Shown here piece by piece: positions 17,424-26,746 of a stretch of 64,000 nt of DNA. The DNA lies in NCBI RefSeq assembly GCF_000682735.1, contig NZ_AWFD01000023.1, forward strand, positions 244,430-308,429, in the 5' to 3' direction. Position 1 is the stretch's first letter, and every line of letters starts with the position of its first letter. The position numbers and the translations under genes are program-made. The notes beneath the pieces were generated by a model, which was not told the DNA's origin, searched no databases, and worked only from the letters and a program-made list of their open reading frames with translations. This DNA comes from Hyphomonas sp. CY54-11-8. Its GTDB lineage: Bacteria > Pseudomonadota > Alphaproteobacteria > Caulobacterales > Hyphomonadaceae.

Positions 17424-18059
17424 ATGACGCAGGAAGACCGAAACCGCGCCGAACGCAAGCTCCGCACCGCCGCACGTGTCGCGGGGCGGCACCTGCCATC
17501 CGGCTTGCCGCCGATCCTGTACCTGACCGATCCGGCGCGGACACCGGATCCGGTCGCCACCGCTAGTCGGCTATCGTCATGGCATGGTCTGGTTTACCGG
17601 CACTATGGTCAGCCGGGGCACGAACAAGTTGCCGCTGATCTGGCGATAGTCTGCCGAAAGCGGCATGTGAAACTGCTGATCGCCAACGATCCTATGCTTG
17701 CAATGCAGGTCGGCGCGGACGGTGTGCACTGGCCGTTCGCAGAACGGGGCAAAGCCCGCCGCTGGCGCAATCGTTTTGCCTTGATGACGGTGAGCGCACA
17801 TACGCCGCAACAGTTGCGATTATTACAGAATACGGTGTTTGAAGCAGCCCTGCTATCAACGGCCTTCCCATCCGCCAGCCCCAGCGCCCGCAAGCCGCTC
17901 GGCGCCCTGAAATTCCGAAAGCTTGCTCGTGCATCCACCTTGCCGGTCTATGCGCTCGGTGGTGTTCATGCCGGCACGGCATCATTTATCGCACCTGTAG
18001 CAGGTATTGCAGCAATAGAAGGAATAGAGGCCGTGTTCGGCCCGAAAGCGCGGCCCTAG
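17424..18059 (+). CDS. Thiamine phosphate synthase-like (ThiE/TenI family) protein
   Basis: A 211-residue (beta/alpha)8-type protein related to ThiE/TenI. Recognisable parts are PPILYLTDPART, LLIANDPMLAMQVGADGVHW (about 84-103, the ThiE ND and GADGVH motifs), the SAHT segment near 124 and YALGGVHAGT near the C-terminus. Typical ThiE residues after GADGVH (L-G-Q) are replaced by W-P-F, so catalytic competence is doubtful. No other in-frame start exists before the conserved region, so the ATG at 17424 is favoured despite no ribosome site. Its end overlaps convergent ntrZ by four bases. Confidence 0.72.
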   Translation: MTQEDRNRAERKLRTAARVAGRHLPSGLPPILYLTDPARTPDPVATASRLSSWHGLVYRHYGQPGHEQVAADLAIVCRKRHVKLLIANDPMLAMQVGADGVHWPFAERGKARRWRNRFALMTVSAHTPQQLRLLQNTVFEAALLSTAFPSASPSARKPLGALKFRKLARASTLPVYALGGVHAGTASFIAPVAGIAAIEGIEAVFGPKARP

Positions 18060-18514
18060 AACTTGAAGGCGGACTTCAGGCGGACACCGGTTTCGACTTC
18101 GCGGTCTTCCCAGGTCGAAACGGCGTTCAGATCGTCAGCGCCCACGCTGACTTCACCACCAACCGAGAAACGCGGGGTGATCTTGAAGGTCGCACCGGCC
18201 TGCATTTCCTGGCGCGGAAGCGGGGAGAGGTTTGCAGACGGGCGGGACAGTTTGTCGATCCGGAATTCCCAGCGGTCACTGCCGGAGAACTGCATGGAAA
18301 CGTCTTCCGACGGCTCGGCCTGCCAGACCGGGCGGGCGTCAGCCGGCTTGGAAATAGCGAACTGGCGGTACCAGTCGACCTTTCCTGCCTGCGTTTCGGA
18401 AAGCTGCGGCGCATCGACGGTGACTGTCGGCACGCGGGAATCCTCCTGCGCGGCTGCTGGCATCACCAGAACCGTCGCCGAGAATACACAAGTGAGCAAA
18501 AGCCCAAGCCGCAT
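18056..18514 (-). CDS. ntrZ: NtrZ-like periplasmic regulatory protein
   Basis: Small periplasmic protein with a signal peptide (MRLGLLLTCVFSATVLVMPAAA) and a beta-rich C-terminal half: RWEFRID, then an AGATFKITPRFSVGGEVSVGA run and a last strand VETGVRLKSAFKF. This pattern and the position before the leuS-lptE-holA-parB block fit NtrZ, which in Caulobacter acts on the NtrY sensor kinase from the periplasm. Start choice is uncertain: ATG 18514 gives a clean signal peptide, while ATG 18541 adds nine residues. No ntrY/ntrX lies in the window. Confidence 0.68.
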   Translation of the reverse strand: MRLGLLLTCVFSATVLVMPAAAQEDSRVPTVTVDAPQLSETQAGKVDWYRQFAISKPADARPVWQAEPSEDVSMQFSGSDRWEFRIDKLSRPSANLSPLPRQEMQAGATFKITPRFSVGGEVSVGADDLNAVSTWEDREVETGVRLKSAFKF

Positions 18515-18593
18515 AATTGCACCGTTTTCCTCACCGAACATTAGGGGTCCGATCTCCTAAACAGAAGATTAATTATCGGACACGCCTGATAAA

Positions 18594-19760
18594 CTAATGC
18601 GATAGTGTGATTTCTATCACAATTCCGTCCCCTCCGAGGGGCCTGGAAGATGCATCTGCCGCGAAATCCAGCTGGTCATACCGGTATCCGAACGCAATTC
18701 GGGCAGAGTCTGTCACCGGACGGGCGAGTCCGGCCCGCCAGGATTCGCCTTCGACGCCAGCGGTATCGTCCGTTGCGTGGCCATATTCGACGCCCCAGTC
18801 GAATCCGAGCGCGGATTGGGTAATTCCAGCAGTCCAGGCAGAATAATCGCCGGAGAGGCCTGTCAGGCCGTTATCGCTGTTCTGCCAGCTGGCGCCGACA
18901 ATGGTGTTCTTCCACTCCCCATTCGCGCCGACAGACAGGGTTTCCACCGTACCATAAGTGACAGGCGATACGGGCGAGGCATCGACATCCGCGCGGCTCC
19001 AGGCTGTCGCTGCGCGTACCCGCACGCCGCTTTCCCGGAAGCGGTGATTGAAGCTCAGGCTGGCTTCCCCGGCATCCGACAAGGAAAGGGCCGCTGTGCC
19101 GGGCAGGATTCGCTCAGGATCCCGGTCCAGGCCTCGGACATTGGCGTCAGGCGTATAAGATAGTCCGCCCTTGAAGCCGACAATTCGCGGCGTGGAGTAG
19201 GATATTTTCGCCGCCGGACCGGTGAGGTCATGATCTGTGCGCACAATCGCCCCCCCGTCGGGGTCCAGTCTCGGAGCGTGCAGCGACACCGTCGAAAACA
19301 AGGATGGCGCACCTTGCGAGAAGCGCTTCGCAACGCCCTCATCCCGGCCGAGACGAACTTCGCCATACCCCCCCTCGACGTAAAGATAGGCCGTCTGTAG
19401 CTCACTGCGGACACCATCATCTTCGAATCCGGGAGCCTGAGCCAGCCCACTGAAGGCACCTGCCACCGCAGGCATGCCAATCGCCGGATCTGCAACGACA
19501 CCGGAGAATCCCGCACGGGCAGGATGATCCTGTTGCGCGTCCAGCTGAAGGGCGAAACCCAGCACCAATCCATTATCCAGGACACGATTGGTATCGACGC
19601 CAAGTCCCAGACGGTAAAGAGCTTGCTCGTCCGCACCAGGCGACAGCACGAGCCCGGCCTCTGCCTTCCAGTCCGTTTCCCAGATCGACCAGTCTTCCTG
19701 CGCCGCAGCGGGCAGGCTGGCGCTCACCGAAACCAGGGCCAGAAGGATCGGACGTTTCAT
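18594..19760 (-). CDS. Outer-membrane porin
   Basis: A 388-residue general-diffusion-type porin precursor. It has a signal peptide (cleaved about AAA|QED) and then alternating amphipathic beta strands ending GYRYDQLDF near the C-terminus, with the acidic-aromatic L3-like segment AYLYVEGGYGEVRLGRDEGVAKRFSQGAP. The pattern fits the alphaproteobacterial porin family, although the last residues ITLSH lack the usual terminal Phe. An AAGGAG ribosome site supports ATG 19760. It diverges from the DUF3576 lipoprotein gene. Confidence 0.82.
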   Translation of the reverse strand: MKRPILLALVSVSASLPAAAQEDWSIWETDWKAEAGLVLSPGADEQALYRLGLGVDTNRVLDNGLVLGFALQLDAQQDHPARAGFSGVVADPAIGMPAVAGAFSGLAQAPGFEDDGVRSELQTAYLYVEGGYGEVRLGRDEGVAKRFSQGAPSLFSTVSLHAPRLDPDGGAIVRTDHDLTGPAAKISYSTPRIVGFKGGLSYTPDANVRGLDRDPERILPGTAALSLSDAGEASLSFNHRFRESGVRVRAATAWSRADVDASPVSPVTYGTVETLSVGANGEWKNTIVGASWQNSDNGLTGLSGDYSAWTAGITQSALGFDWGVEYGHATDDTAGVEGESWRAGLARPVTDSARIAFGYRYDQLDFAADASSRPLGGDGIVIEITLSH

Positions 19761-19864
19761 GCTTAACTCCTTCGGGATACTGCACACATGAGCACTGGCG
19801 AGCCCAGACTCGTGTTGTTATACAAACGCCGGTCTACAAGGTATTGCGCTCGGGAACTTTCCTC

Positions 19865-20293
19865 ATGAACAAATATGTCTTCTCCGCGGCAGCTGCTGCC
19901 ATGTTCGCACTGGTTGGATGCCAGGGCGGTGGCAAGCGTCTCAGCGCAGACGCTCAGGTTACCGCGAAGAATGTCGGCACGGTGAACCCCTATCTGTGGC
20001 GCGCCTCACTCGACACGTTCACCAACATGCCCATTTCGAGCACCGATCCGATCGGCGGCCTGATCGTGTATGATTGGAAGAGTTTCCCGGGCTCCGAAAA
20101 TGAGCGCATCAAGGCGACCGTCTATATTCTCGATACGCGACTACGCGCTGATGGCGTGAAAGTGGCCGTATTCCGCCAGGTGAATCAGGACGGCACATGG
20201 GTCGACGCACCGGTCGACCCGGAAACCGCGATGCAGCTGGAAAATGCGATCCTTGACCGCGCGCGGAATCTCAAGAACTCGCAACTCGGCTAG
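19865..20293 (+). CDS. DUF3576 family lipoprotein
   Basis: Lipoprotein of 142 residues with lipobox LVGC (C19). It has the DUF3576 signature VNPYLWRASLDTFTNMPI, the segment STDPIGGLIVYDWKSFPGSENER, and TVYILDTRLRADGVKVAVFRQV. Its molecular function is unknown. In alphaproteobacteria this gene is regularly placed directly before leuS, as here with a 39-bp gap, so it probably heads the DUF3576-leuS-lptE-holA operon. The ATG at 19865 gives a normal signal peptide; an earlier start at 19844 would add seven residues before it. Confidence 0.85.
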   Translation: MNKYVFSAAAAAMFALVGCQGGGKRLSADAQVTAKNVGTVNPYLWRASLDTFTNMPISSTDPIGGLIVYDWKSFPGSENERIKATVYILDTRLRADGVKVAVFRQVNQDGTWVDAPVDPETAMQLENAILDRARNLKNSQLG

Positions 20294-20332
20294 AAGTCGG
20301 TCTGATCAGACAAAAATCAGGGGGAGAGGCCG

Positions 20333-22897
20333 ATGGCCACCCGGTACGATCCGCAAGCTGCGGAGCAAAAATGGCGTGAAGCCTGGACGAAGGCGGACCT
20401 GTTCAGGGCGAAATCCCCGAAGGAAGCGGGCGACGCCCCGAAAGCCTACGTGCTGGAGATGTTCCCCTATCCGTCCGGCCGGCTGCATATGGGCCACGTC
20501 CGCAACTATGCTATGGGCGACGTTGTCGCGCGCCATAAGCGGGCCAAGGGCTATAACGTGCTGCATCCCATGGGCTGGGACGCCTTTGGCATGCCGGCGG
20601 AAAACGCTGCCATGGAAAAAAACGTCCATCCCGGCAAATGGACCTATCAGAACATCGCCGCGATGAAGGCCCAGTTCGCAAAGCTCGGCCTGTCGCTGGA
20701 CTGGAGCCGGGAATTCGCAACCTGCGACCCGGAATACTACGGCGCACAGCAGGCCCTGTTCCTGAAGATGCTGGACAAGGGCCTGATCTACCGGAAAGCC
20801 TCCAAGGTGAACTGGGATCCGGTCGACAATACGGTTCTGGCGAACGAGCAGGTGATCGACGGGCGCGGCTGGCGTTCCGGCGCGCTGGTGGAGCAGCGCG
20901 AGCTGACGCAATGGTTCTTCAAGATCACGCATTACGCTGAAGATCTGCTGGGAGAAGTGCAGAAGCTGGAGCGCTGGCCCGAGAAAGTGCGCACCATGCA
21001 GGCGAACTGGATTGGCCGGTCGGAAGGCCTGCAGATGCGCTTCGAATGGGACGCTGATGCACCGGCCAATTTCGACGACGGCATCGAGATTTTCACAACC
21101 CGCCCGGACACGCTGTTCGGCGCGAGCTTTATTGCACTGTCTCCGGATCATCCGCTGACGATCCAGCTGGCGGAAAATTCGGAAGAATTGAAGGCCTTCC
21201 GTGGAAAATGCGCACAGGTCGGCACCAGCGAGGAGGCCATCGAGAAAGCCGAGAAGCTGGGCTTCGACACCGGTCTGACGGTCAAGCACCCATTCGTGGA
21301 CGGAAAGACGCTGCCTGTCTGGGTCGCGAACTTCGTGCTGATGGGCTACGGCACCGGCGCCATTTTCGGGTGCCCGGCGCATGACCAGCGCGACATCGAA
21401 TTTGCCCGCAAGTTCGGTTTGAACGTGACACCGGTTGTGCTGCCCCCGGGCGCTGACCGGGCGAGCTTCACCGTAGACGACGAGGCTTATACGGGCCCCG
21501 GTTCCATCTTCAATTCGGCATTCCTGGATGGTCTTGGTATCGAAGACGCCAAGCGTACCGCAATTGAACGGATTGAAGGCATGGGCCTCGGTGCCGGCAC
21601 GGTGAATTATCGCCTGCGCGACTGGGGGGTCTCGCGTCAGCGTTATTGGGGCTGCCCGATCCCGGTTGTCCATTGCGAAGGCTGTGGCGTGGTGCCGGCC
21701 CCGGAAAGCGACTTGCCCGTGCGCCTGCCGGATGACGTGACCTTCGACCAGCCAGGCAATCCGCTGGACCGGCATGCGACGTGGAAACATGTCGATTGCC
21801 CGAAGTGCGGAAAGCCCGCCCGTCGTGAGACGGACACGCTGGATACGTTTGTCGACTCGTCCTGGTACTATGCCCGCTTTGCGAGTGCGGACGACCTGGA
21901 AGAGCGCGCCTACTGGCTGCCGGTTGACCAGTATGTCGGCGGCATCGAGCACGCCGTGCTGCATCTCCTCTATTCCCGCTTCTTCTCCCGTGCGATGCGG
22001 GACATTGGCGAGCTGGACCTGCCGAGCGGCGAGCCCTTCGCCGGCCTATTCACGCAAGGCATGGTTACGCACGAAACCTACAAGTCGGCTTCCGGACAAT
22101 GGCTGCAGCCGTCCGAAGTCGAGCAGGAAGGTGACACCTGGATCGAAAAGGCAACAGGCGGACTCGTGACGCCCGGCCCGATCGAGAAGATGTCGAAATC
22201 CAAGAAGAACACGGTCGATCCGGACGCGATTATCGCGCAATTCGGCGCGGACGTCGCACGCTGGTTCGTCCTGTCTGACTCTCCGCCAGAGCGCGACGTG
22301 GAGTGGACACAAGCCGGCGTCGAAGGCGCTGGCAGGTTTGCGCAGCGTCTGTGGAGCGTGTTCGATGCTCTGGGTGACCTTGAAAAGGCCGACCCGGCCG
22401 ATGACACCGCTTCCGTCACAGTGCGCAAGGCCAGCCACAAGGCGGTCGTTGCTATCGACAAGGCGATTGAGGAATTCCGCTTTAACTCAGCTGTCGCCAG
22501 CATCCATGAATGGGTCAGCGCACTGAAAAAAGCCGAGTCGGCAGGCGAAGCCATCGGGGCCCGCTTCGAAGGCGCTTCGATGCTGGCGCGCTGCCTGACA
22601 CCTTTCATGCCGCACCTCGCTGAGTCCTGCTGGGAGCGTATCGGTGGTGAAGGCTTTGTTTCGGCTGCGCCCTGGCCGATCGCCGACAAGACGCTGACCG
22701 AAGACGACGCCGTGACCATGGCCGTTCAGGTCAACGGCAAACGCCGTGGCGAGATCACTGTGCCGAAGGGCGAATCCAACGAGGCCGTGGAAGCTGTCGC
22801 GCATGCGCTGCCGGAAGTCGTGTCCTTCATCGAAGGCAAGACCGTGAAGAAAACCATTGTCGTGCCGGGCCGCATCGTGAATATCGTGGTGGCATGA
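20333..22897 (+). CDS. leuS: Leucyl-tRNA synthetase
   Basis: Class I synthetase charging tRNA(Leu). The 854-residue protein has the HIGH-type motif (HMGH, about residue 50), a CP1 editing domain with [12 protein letters not shown] (about 255) and [15 protein letters not shown] (about 340-355), a zinc-type cysteine cluster (HCEGCGVVP and [11 protein letters not shown]), the catalytic KMSKSKKN loop (about 620), and C-terminal anticodon-binding and tail domains. The start codon follows GGGGGAGAGG. It overlaps lptE by four bases (ATGA). Confidence 0.97.
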   Translation: MATRYDPQAAEQKWREAWTKADLFRAKSPKEAGDAPKAYVLEMFPYPSGRLHMGHVRNYAMGDVVARHKRAKGYNVLHPMGWDAFGMPAENAAMEKNVHPGKWTYQNIAAMKAQFAKLGLSLDWSREFATCDPEYYGAQQALFLKMLDKGLIYRKASKVNWDPVDNTVLANEQVIDGRGWRSGALVEQRELTQWFFKITHYAEDLLGEVQKLERWPEKVRTMQANWIGRSEGLQMRFEWDADAPANFDDGIEIFTTRPDTLFGASFIALSPDHPLTIQLAENSEELKAFRGKCAQVGTSEEAIEKAEKLGFDTGLTVKHPFVDGKTLPVWVANFVLMGYGTGAIFGCPAHDQRDIEFARKFGLNVTPVVLPPGADRASFTVDDEAYTGPGSIFNSAFLDGLGIEDAKRTAIERIEGMGLGAGTVNYRLRDWGVSRQRYWGCPIPVVHCEGCGVVPAPESDLPVRLPDDVTFDQPGNPLDRHATWKHVDCPKCGKPARRETDTLDTFVDSSWYYARFASADDLEERAYWLPVDQYVGGIEHAVLHLLYSRFFSRAMRDIGELDLPSGEPFAGLFTQGMVTHETYKSASGQWLQPSEVEQEGDTWIEKATGGLVTPGPIEKMSKSKKNTVDPDAIIAQFGADVARWFVLSDSPPERDVEWTQAGVEGAGRFAQRLWSVFDALGDLEKADPADDTASVTVRKASHKAVVAIDKAIEEFRFNSAVASIHEWVSALKKAESAGEAIGARFEGASMLARCLTPFMPHLAESCWERIGGEGFVSAAPWPIADKTLTEDDAVTMAVQVNGKRRGEITVPKGESNEAVEAVAHALPEVVSFIEGKTVKKTIVVPGRIVNIVVA

Positions 22898-23367
22898 AAC
22901 GCTTCCTGATCGCGCTCGCTCTTGTTCTTCCGGCCTGCGGCTTCCAGCCGGTCTATGCGCCCGGCGGCAGCGCATCATTTGCCTCTGGCAATATTGCCGT
23001 AAAAGAGATCCCGGGTCGGGCCGGCTACATGCTGCGCCGTGAACTTCAGAAGGAACTCGCAGCGGGCCTGCCGAACCTGAGCACAACAGCAATTCTGGAA
23101 GTCAGGCTGAATGATCAGCTGACACGCCTTCAGTTCAAGCCAGACGGCGCCGCATCCCGTTCGTCCTACACGGCTGCCGCGTCTTATGTTCTGGCCGGAG
23201 AATCTGTCCGGGTCACTGGAAGCTCGGATGCTGAAACCAGCTTCTCTGTGCCGGACCAGCCCTATGGGGACATCTCGGCCCAGACCAATGCGAGCGATCG
23301 GGTGATGCGTGTCCTGGCTGGCCGCATTGTCGATGATCTTCGGCTACAGCTCTCGACGCAGAACTGA
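22894..23367 (+). CDS. lptE: LPS-assembly lipoprotein LptE
   Basis: Outer-membrane lipoprotein that plugs the LptD barrel during LPS export. The 157-residue precursor has lipobox LPAC (C15) followed by [11 protein letters not shown], the diagnostic LptE start. An amphipathic helix ([12 protein letters not shown]) and beta-rich [16 protein letters not shown] and [16 protein letters not shown] follow. It is translationally coupled on both sides: a 4-base overlap with leuS, and its stop shares one base with the holA start. This leuS-lptE-holA order is conserved in many proteobacteria. Confidence 0.9.
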   Translation: MKRFLIALALVLPACGFQPVYAPGGSASFASGNIAVKEIPGRAGYMLRRELQKELAAGLPNLSTTAILEVRLNDQLTRLQFKPDGAASRSSYTAAASYVLAGESVRVTGSSDAETSFSVPDQPYGDISAQTNASDRVMRVLAGRIVDDLRLQLSTQN

Positions 23368-24401
23368 TGCTGTTCCAGGGCAAGAAGGCTGCTTCCTTCG
23401 CCCGTAAGCCGGACCCTGATATCTGGGCCGTGCTTGCCTTCGGAGAAGATGAAGGCCTTGCGAGCGATAACGGCCAGCTGCTGATCTCCGCATGGGCAGG
23501 CAAAGGTGCACATGCCGACGTCACCCTGCTGGACGACGACACAATCCGGAAAGAGCCAGCCCTTCTTTTCGATGCGCTGGAAGCCGTCTCGTTGTTGGGC
23601 GATCCGCGTGTCGTTCGCGTGCGCACCAGCGGAGACAAGATCGCCAAGCTGCTGATCGACGCGATCGAGGAAGGCGACAAAGCCGACCGCCGGTTCAGCG
23701 CGCACTTGCTCATAGAAGCTGGTAGCCTGCAGAAGAAGTCCAAACTTCGAATTGCCGCGGAATCTGCAAAGCGAACCGCCTGCCTTCAGTTCTTCGCCGA
23801 TGAGGGCGTCGATATCGAGCAACGCGCCAAGCAGGCGCTGTCGGAAGCCGGGGTCGATATCGACCCGGACGCCCTTCGCCTGTTCGTCGGCGACCTGCCT
23901 GGTCACCGCATGGCGGCAAATTCTGAAATCGAGAAACTCGCGCTATACGCGCGTGGTCTCGGCCGATCTGTTTCAGAAGCTGATATCCGCGCACTCTGTG
24001 CAACAGAGTTCGAGCAGACTCTGTCCACCGCGATCTCCGCCACGCTCGACGGCCACCCGGCCGCCGCCAATGCGGCATTCGAAAAACTCGCAATGGCCGG
24101 TACCGCAGGTATCAGCGTCTTGCGATCCCTTCAGTTTGAGGTGCGCCGCATGCTGGACGCGCATGTCCGGATCGAAGAAGGCCAGTCCAGTCCAAATATG
24201 AAACTGCGCCCGCCTGTTTGGCAAAGCGAATGGCCCGCCTATCGCGCCCGCCTCAGCAAATGGCCGGTTCGCCGTCTCACGCGCGTCCTGGAACGGATCT
24301 ATGATGCCGAAGCGCAAGCGAAGCGCGCAGGTGGCAGCACAGATGCTGTTGTTCGTGTACTGATGAATGATCTCGCGCGTGCAGCTGAAGCCGCCCGATA
24401 A
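23367..24401 (+). CDS. holA: DNA polymerase III delta subunit
   Basis: Clamp-loader subunit that opens the beta sliding clamp. The 344-residue protein has a degenerate AAA+ fold with no Walker A, as normal for delta. Family segments are LAFGEDEGLASDNGQLLIS at the N-terminus, VVRVRTSGDK near the first AAA+ domain, LRLFVGDLPGHRMAANSEIEKLALYA in the middle, and a C-terminal collar domain. The start ATG shares its first base with the lptE stop. It converges on parB, with about 3 bases between their stops. Confidence 0.92.
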   Translation: MLFQGKKAASFARKPDPDIWAVLAFGEDEGLASDNGQLLISAWAGKGAHADVTLLDDDTIRKEPALLFDALEAVSLLGDPRVVRVRTSGDKIAKLLIDAIEEGDKADRRFSAHLLIEAGSLQKKSKLRIAAESAKRTACLQFFADEGVDIEQRAKQALSEAGVDIDPDALRLFVGDLPGHRMAANSEIEKLALYARGLGRSVSEADIRALCATEFEQTLSTAISATLDGHPAAANAAFEKLAMAGTAGISVLRSLQFEVRRMLDAHVRIEEGQSSPNMKLRPPVWQSEWPAYRARLSKWPVRRLTRVLERIYDAEAQAKRAGGSTDAVVRVLMNDLARAAEAAR

Positions 24402-24403
24402 GA

Positions 24404-25318
24404 TTAAGCCTTCTTGCGGGTCAACCGGCGACAGACATCATCCAGCTGTTCCAGATCACGATACTTGATGCGCAACTCACCGCCATTCTTGCCGTGCCGG
24501 ATATCCACCTGAAGGCCAAGCTGGCGCATGAGGTCCGCTTCAAGCGCTTCGGTATCGACATCCTTTTCCGGTGCCTTGGACTTGGCGGGCTTGGCTTCAA
24601 GCGTCCCGCCATCCTTGGCCCCTTTGACCAGGGCCTCAACTTCGCGAACGCTGAGGCCACGCTCCGCTGCCATTTCGATCACAGCTTCCGGATCCGGTGC
24701 CCCGAGCGCGGCGCGGGCGTGGCCTGCGGTGACCTTGCCTTCACGCACATAGGCCCTCGCGGCCTCCGGCAACTGGAGCAAGCGGAGCGTATTTGTGATG
24801 TGCACCCGGCTCTTGCCGACGCTGTTCGCCAGGCTTTCCTGCGTCCGGCCAAACCGGCTCATCAGCGCCTCATAGGCTTCGGCCTCTTCAATCGGGTTGA
24901 GGTCTGCGCGCTGGACGTTCTCGATGATTCCGATTTCCAGCAGTTCCAGCTCATCGAGGTTCCGGACGACGGCCGGAATGGATTCAAGGCCGGCAAGCCG
25001 GGCCGCGCGCCAGCGGCGTTCCCCCGCGATGATCTGGTACTTGCCCGGCTCTTTCGGATCGGGACGGACAAGGATCGCCTGCAGGATACCTTTGGTGCGG
25101 ATCGATTCCGCCAATTCCTGCAGGGCCGTTTCATCAAACGTCCGGCGCGGCTGTGCAGGGTTCCGGCGGATGCTCTTGATCGAGATCTCATTGACGCCAT
25201 TCGCCGACGGCGCAGCACCAGATTCCGGCTTTGCGGGCGTAGACGCTTCGACCTCACCGATCAGGGCAGACAGGCCCCGGCCGAGACGGCTTGGTTTCTG
25301 TTTCGGTTCGTTCGCCAT
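24404..25318 (-). CDS. parB: Chromosome-partitioning protein ParB
   Basis: CTP-dependent clamp that loads at parS and spreads to form the centromere complex. The 304-residue protein shows the CTP-binding motif GERRWRAARLAG (about 105), the partner segment ENVQRADLNPIEEA, a helix-turn-helix (GKSRVHITNTLRLL), and a C-terminal dimerisation region rich in charged residues. The ATG at 25318, MANEPKQKPSRLGRGLSALIG, lies 5 bp after the parA stop, so the two form an operon. parS sites lie upstream in rsmG and mnmG. Confidence 0.96.
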   Translation of the reverse strand: MANEPKQKPSRLGRGLSALIGEVEASTPAKPESGAAPSANGVNEISIKSIRRNPAQPRRTFDETALQELAESIRTKGILQAILVRPDPKEPGKYQIIAGERRWRAARLAGLESIPAVVRNLDELELLEIGIIENVQRADLNPIEEAEAYEALMSRFGRTQESLANSVGKSRVHITNTLRLLQLPEAARAYVREGKVTAGHARAALGAPDPEAVIEMAAERGLSVREVEALVKGAKDGGTLEAKPAKSKAPEKDVDTEALEADLMRQLGLQVDIRHGKNGGELRIKYRDLEQLDDVCRRLTRKKA

Positions 25319-25323
25319 ATTGA

Positions 25324-26136
25324 TCAGGCCGCCCGTGCCTTCTCGCGCTGAAGAACTTCCGACGCGAGGCGGATGTAAGCCTCGCTGCCGGGACAACGAT
25401 AATCATAGAGGAGCGCCGGCTTGCCGAAGGATGGCGCCTCCGACAGGCGCACATTGCGCGGGATCACCGTATTGTAGACCTTGTTACCGAAGAAGGCGCG
25501 GACTTCATCAGCAACCTGATCGGAGAGATTGTTGCGGCGATCATACATGGTCAGCACAACGCCCTGGATTTCCAGGTTCGGGTTCAGGCCCTGACGAACA
25601 ACATCTACGGTCCGCAGCAACTGGCTGAGGCCCTCCAGTGCCAGAAACTCGCACTGCAGCGGGACGAGCAGTGCGTCGGCCGCCGTCATGGCATTCATCG
25701 TCAGCGCCGACAGCGACGGCGGGCAATCGATGAGAATATAGTCGTAGCGCGGCAGGCCCTGCTCTTCGGCGCGATCAACATAGTTATGGAGCGCTTCGCG
25801 AAGTCGATAGGACCGATGCGGGTCTGCGGCCAGTTCCGTCTCGACGCCGGACAGGTTCTCATCCCCCGGCACGATGTCCAGGCGAGGAACGATGGTCGAC
25901 AGAACCGCCTGCTCCAGCGGCAAACGATCCACGACAATATCGTAAGACGTTGTTGCGCGGTCCGTCCGCTCGATCCCAAGTCCCGTCGATGCGTTGCCCT
26001 GAGCGTCGAAGTCGACGATGAGAACACGGCGGCCAACGGCGGCGAGCGCCGTCCCGAGATTGATCGAAGTTGTTGTTTTACCGACGCCACCTTTTTGGTT
26101 CACGACGGCAAAGATTCTGGGCCTAATGCCTGCCAC
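25324..26136 (-). CDS. parA: Chromosome-partitioning ATPase ParA
   Basis: Deviant-Walker ATPase that moves ParB-bound origins along the nucleoid. The motif QKGGVGKTTT lies near residue 15, followed by VLIVDFDAQGNASTGLG and YDYILIDCPPSLSALT. The best start is GTG 26136, with GGGAG 7 nt upstream; a TTG at 26154 would add six residues. With the GTG start it overlaps the rsmG stop by 14 bases. The gene order rsmG-parA-parB near the origin is typical of alphaproteobacteria. Confidence 0.95.
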   Translation of the reverse strand: MAGIRPRIFAVVNQKGGVGKTTTSINLGTALAAVGRRVLIVDFDAQGNASTGLGIERTDRATTSYDIVVDRLPLEQAVLSTIVPRLDIVPGDENLSGVETELAADPHRSYRLREALHNYVDRAEEQGLPRYDYILIDCPPSLSALTMNAMTAADALLVPLQCEFLALEGLSQLLRTVDVVRQGLNPNLEIQGVVLTMYDRRNNLSDQVADEVRAFFGNKVYNTVIPRNVRLSEAPSFGKPALLYDYRCPGSEAYIRLASEVLQREKARAA

Positions 26137-26743
26137 TTCGTAGCTCCCTGACAATCAGAATTGTACCTGACCCACCAACCCGGCTTGGAATCGCCTCATA
26201 AGCGAAGTTCCATGTTTGGCTGGCCTCCGTCAATTCTTCTTTCCAGCGTTCGCCCTTGAGGAAAAGCCCTGTTGCACCCTGTTTCAGCCATGGCGCCGCA
26301 TAGTCGAGCAATTTCGGTAGCGGTGCAAAAGCTCGCGCAGTGACATAATCGGCGGCAATCGGCCCGGTGGATTCCACGCGTTCCTGACGAACGGTTGCCT
26401 TCAGGCCGGCCGCTTCAATTGCCGCACGAAGGAAAGCACATTTCTTTCCGACACTCTCGATCATGGTTACATGGCCCTCCGGCCGCGCAGCCGCGATGAT
26501 CAGACCAGGAAATCCGGCGCCAGACCCGAGGTCGACGACTTTTGCGTCCTCTGGAAGATGATCCAGAAGCTGGAAACAGTCGGCGACGTGGCGGGTCCAG
26601 ATCACGGGCCACTCCCGCGGTCCGATAAGATTGCTCCGCTGCCGCCAGGCATCCAGCGTGTCGATGACACGGTCGAGCCGGTCGAGTGTTTCACGTGAAA
26701 CATCCTCAGCGGCCAGAAAGGCCGCGCGATCCTGGTTTTCCAT
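26123..26743 (-). CDS. rsmG: 16S rRNA m7G527 methyltransferase RsmG (GidB)
   Basis: SAM-dependent methyltransferase that modifies G527 of 16S rRNA. The 206-residue protein has the SAM motif VVDLGSGAGFPGL (about 69-81), then SVGKKCAFLR, VTARAFAPL and the C-terminal LILKGER-like FLKGERWKEEL. A perfect parS lies in its 5' coding part and encodes the VSRET segment, so the protein sequence here is shaped by the centromere site. It starts 3 bp after the mnmG stop. Confidence 0.95.
   Translation of the reverse strand: MENQDRAAFLAAEDVSRETLDRLDRVIDTLDAWRQRSNLIGPREWPVIWTRHVADCFQLLDHLPEDAKVVDLGSGAGFPGLIIAAARPEGHVTMIESVGKKCAFLRAAIEAAGLKATVRQERVESTGPIAADYVTARAFAPLPKLLDYAAPWLKQGATGLFLKGERWKEELTEASQTWNFAYEAIPSRVGGSGTILIVRELRSGRH
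26687..26702. promoter_or_regulatory. parS site 1 (inside rsmG)
   Basis: Perfect 16-bp palindrome TGTTTCACGTGAAACA, identical to the consensus bacterial parS bound by ParB. It lies in the start-proximal coding region of rsmG, about 1.4 kb from parB and about 7.5 kb from the putative origin. Confidence 0.95.
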
Positions 26744-26746
26744 ATT

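Noticed and set aside
20306..21964. Long antisense ORF (552 codons) opposite leuS
   Set aside because: High-GC shadow frame; leuS on the other strand has full family motifs and this frame has no domain or ribosome site.
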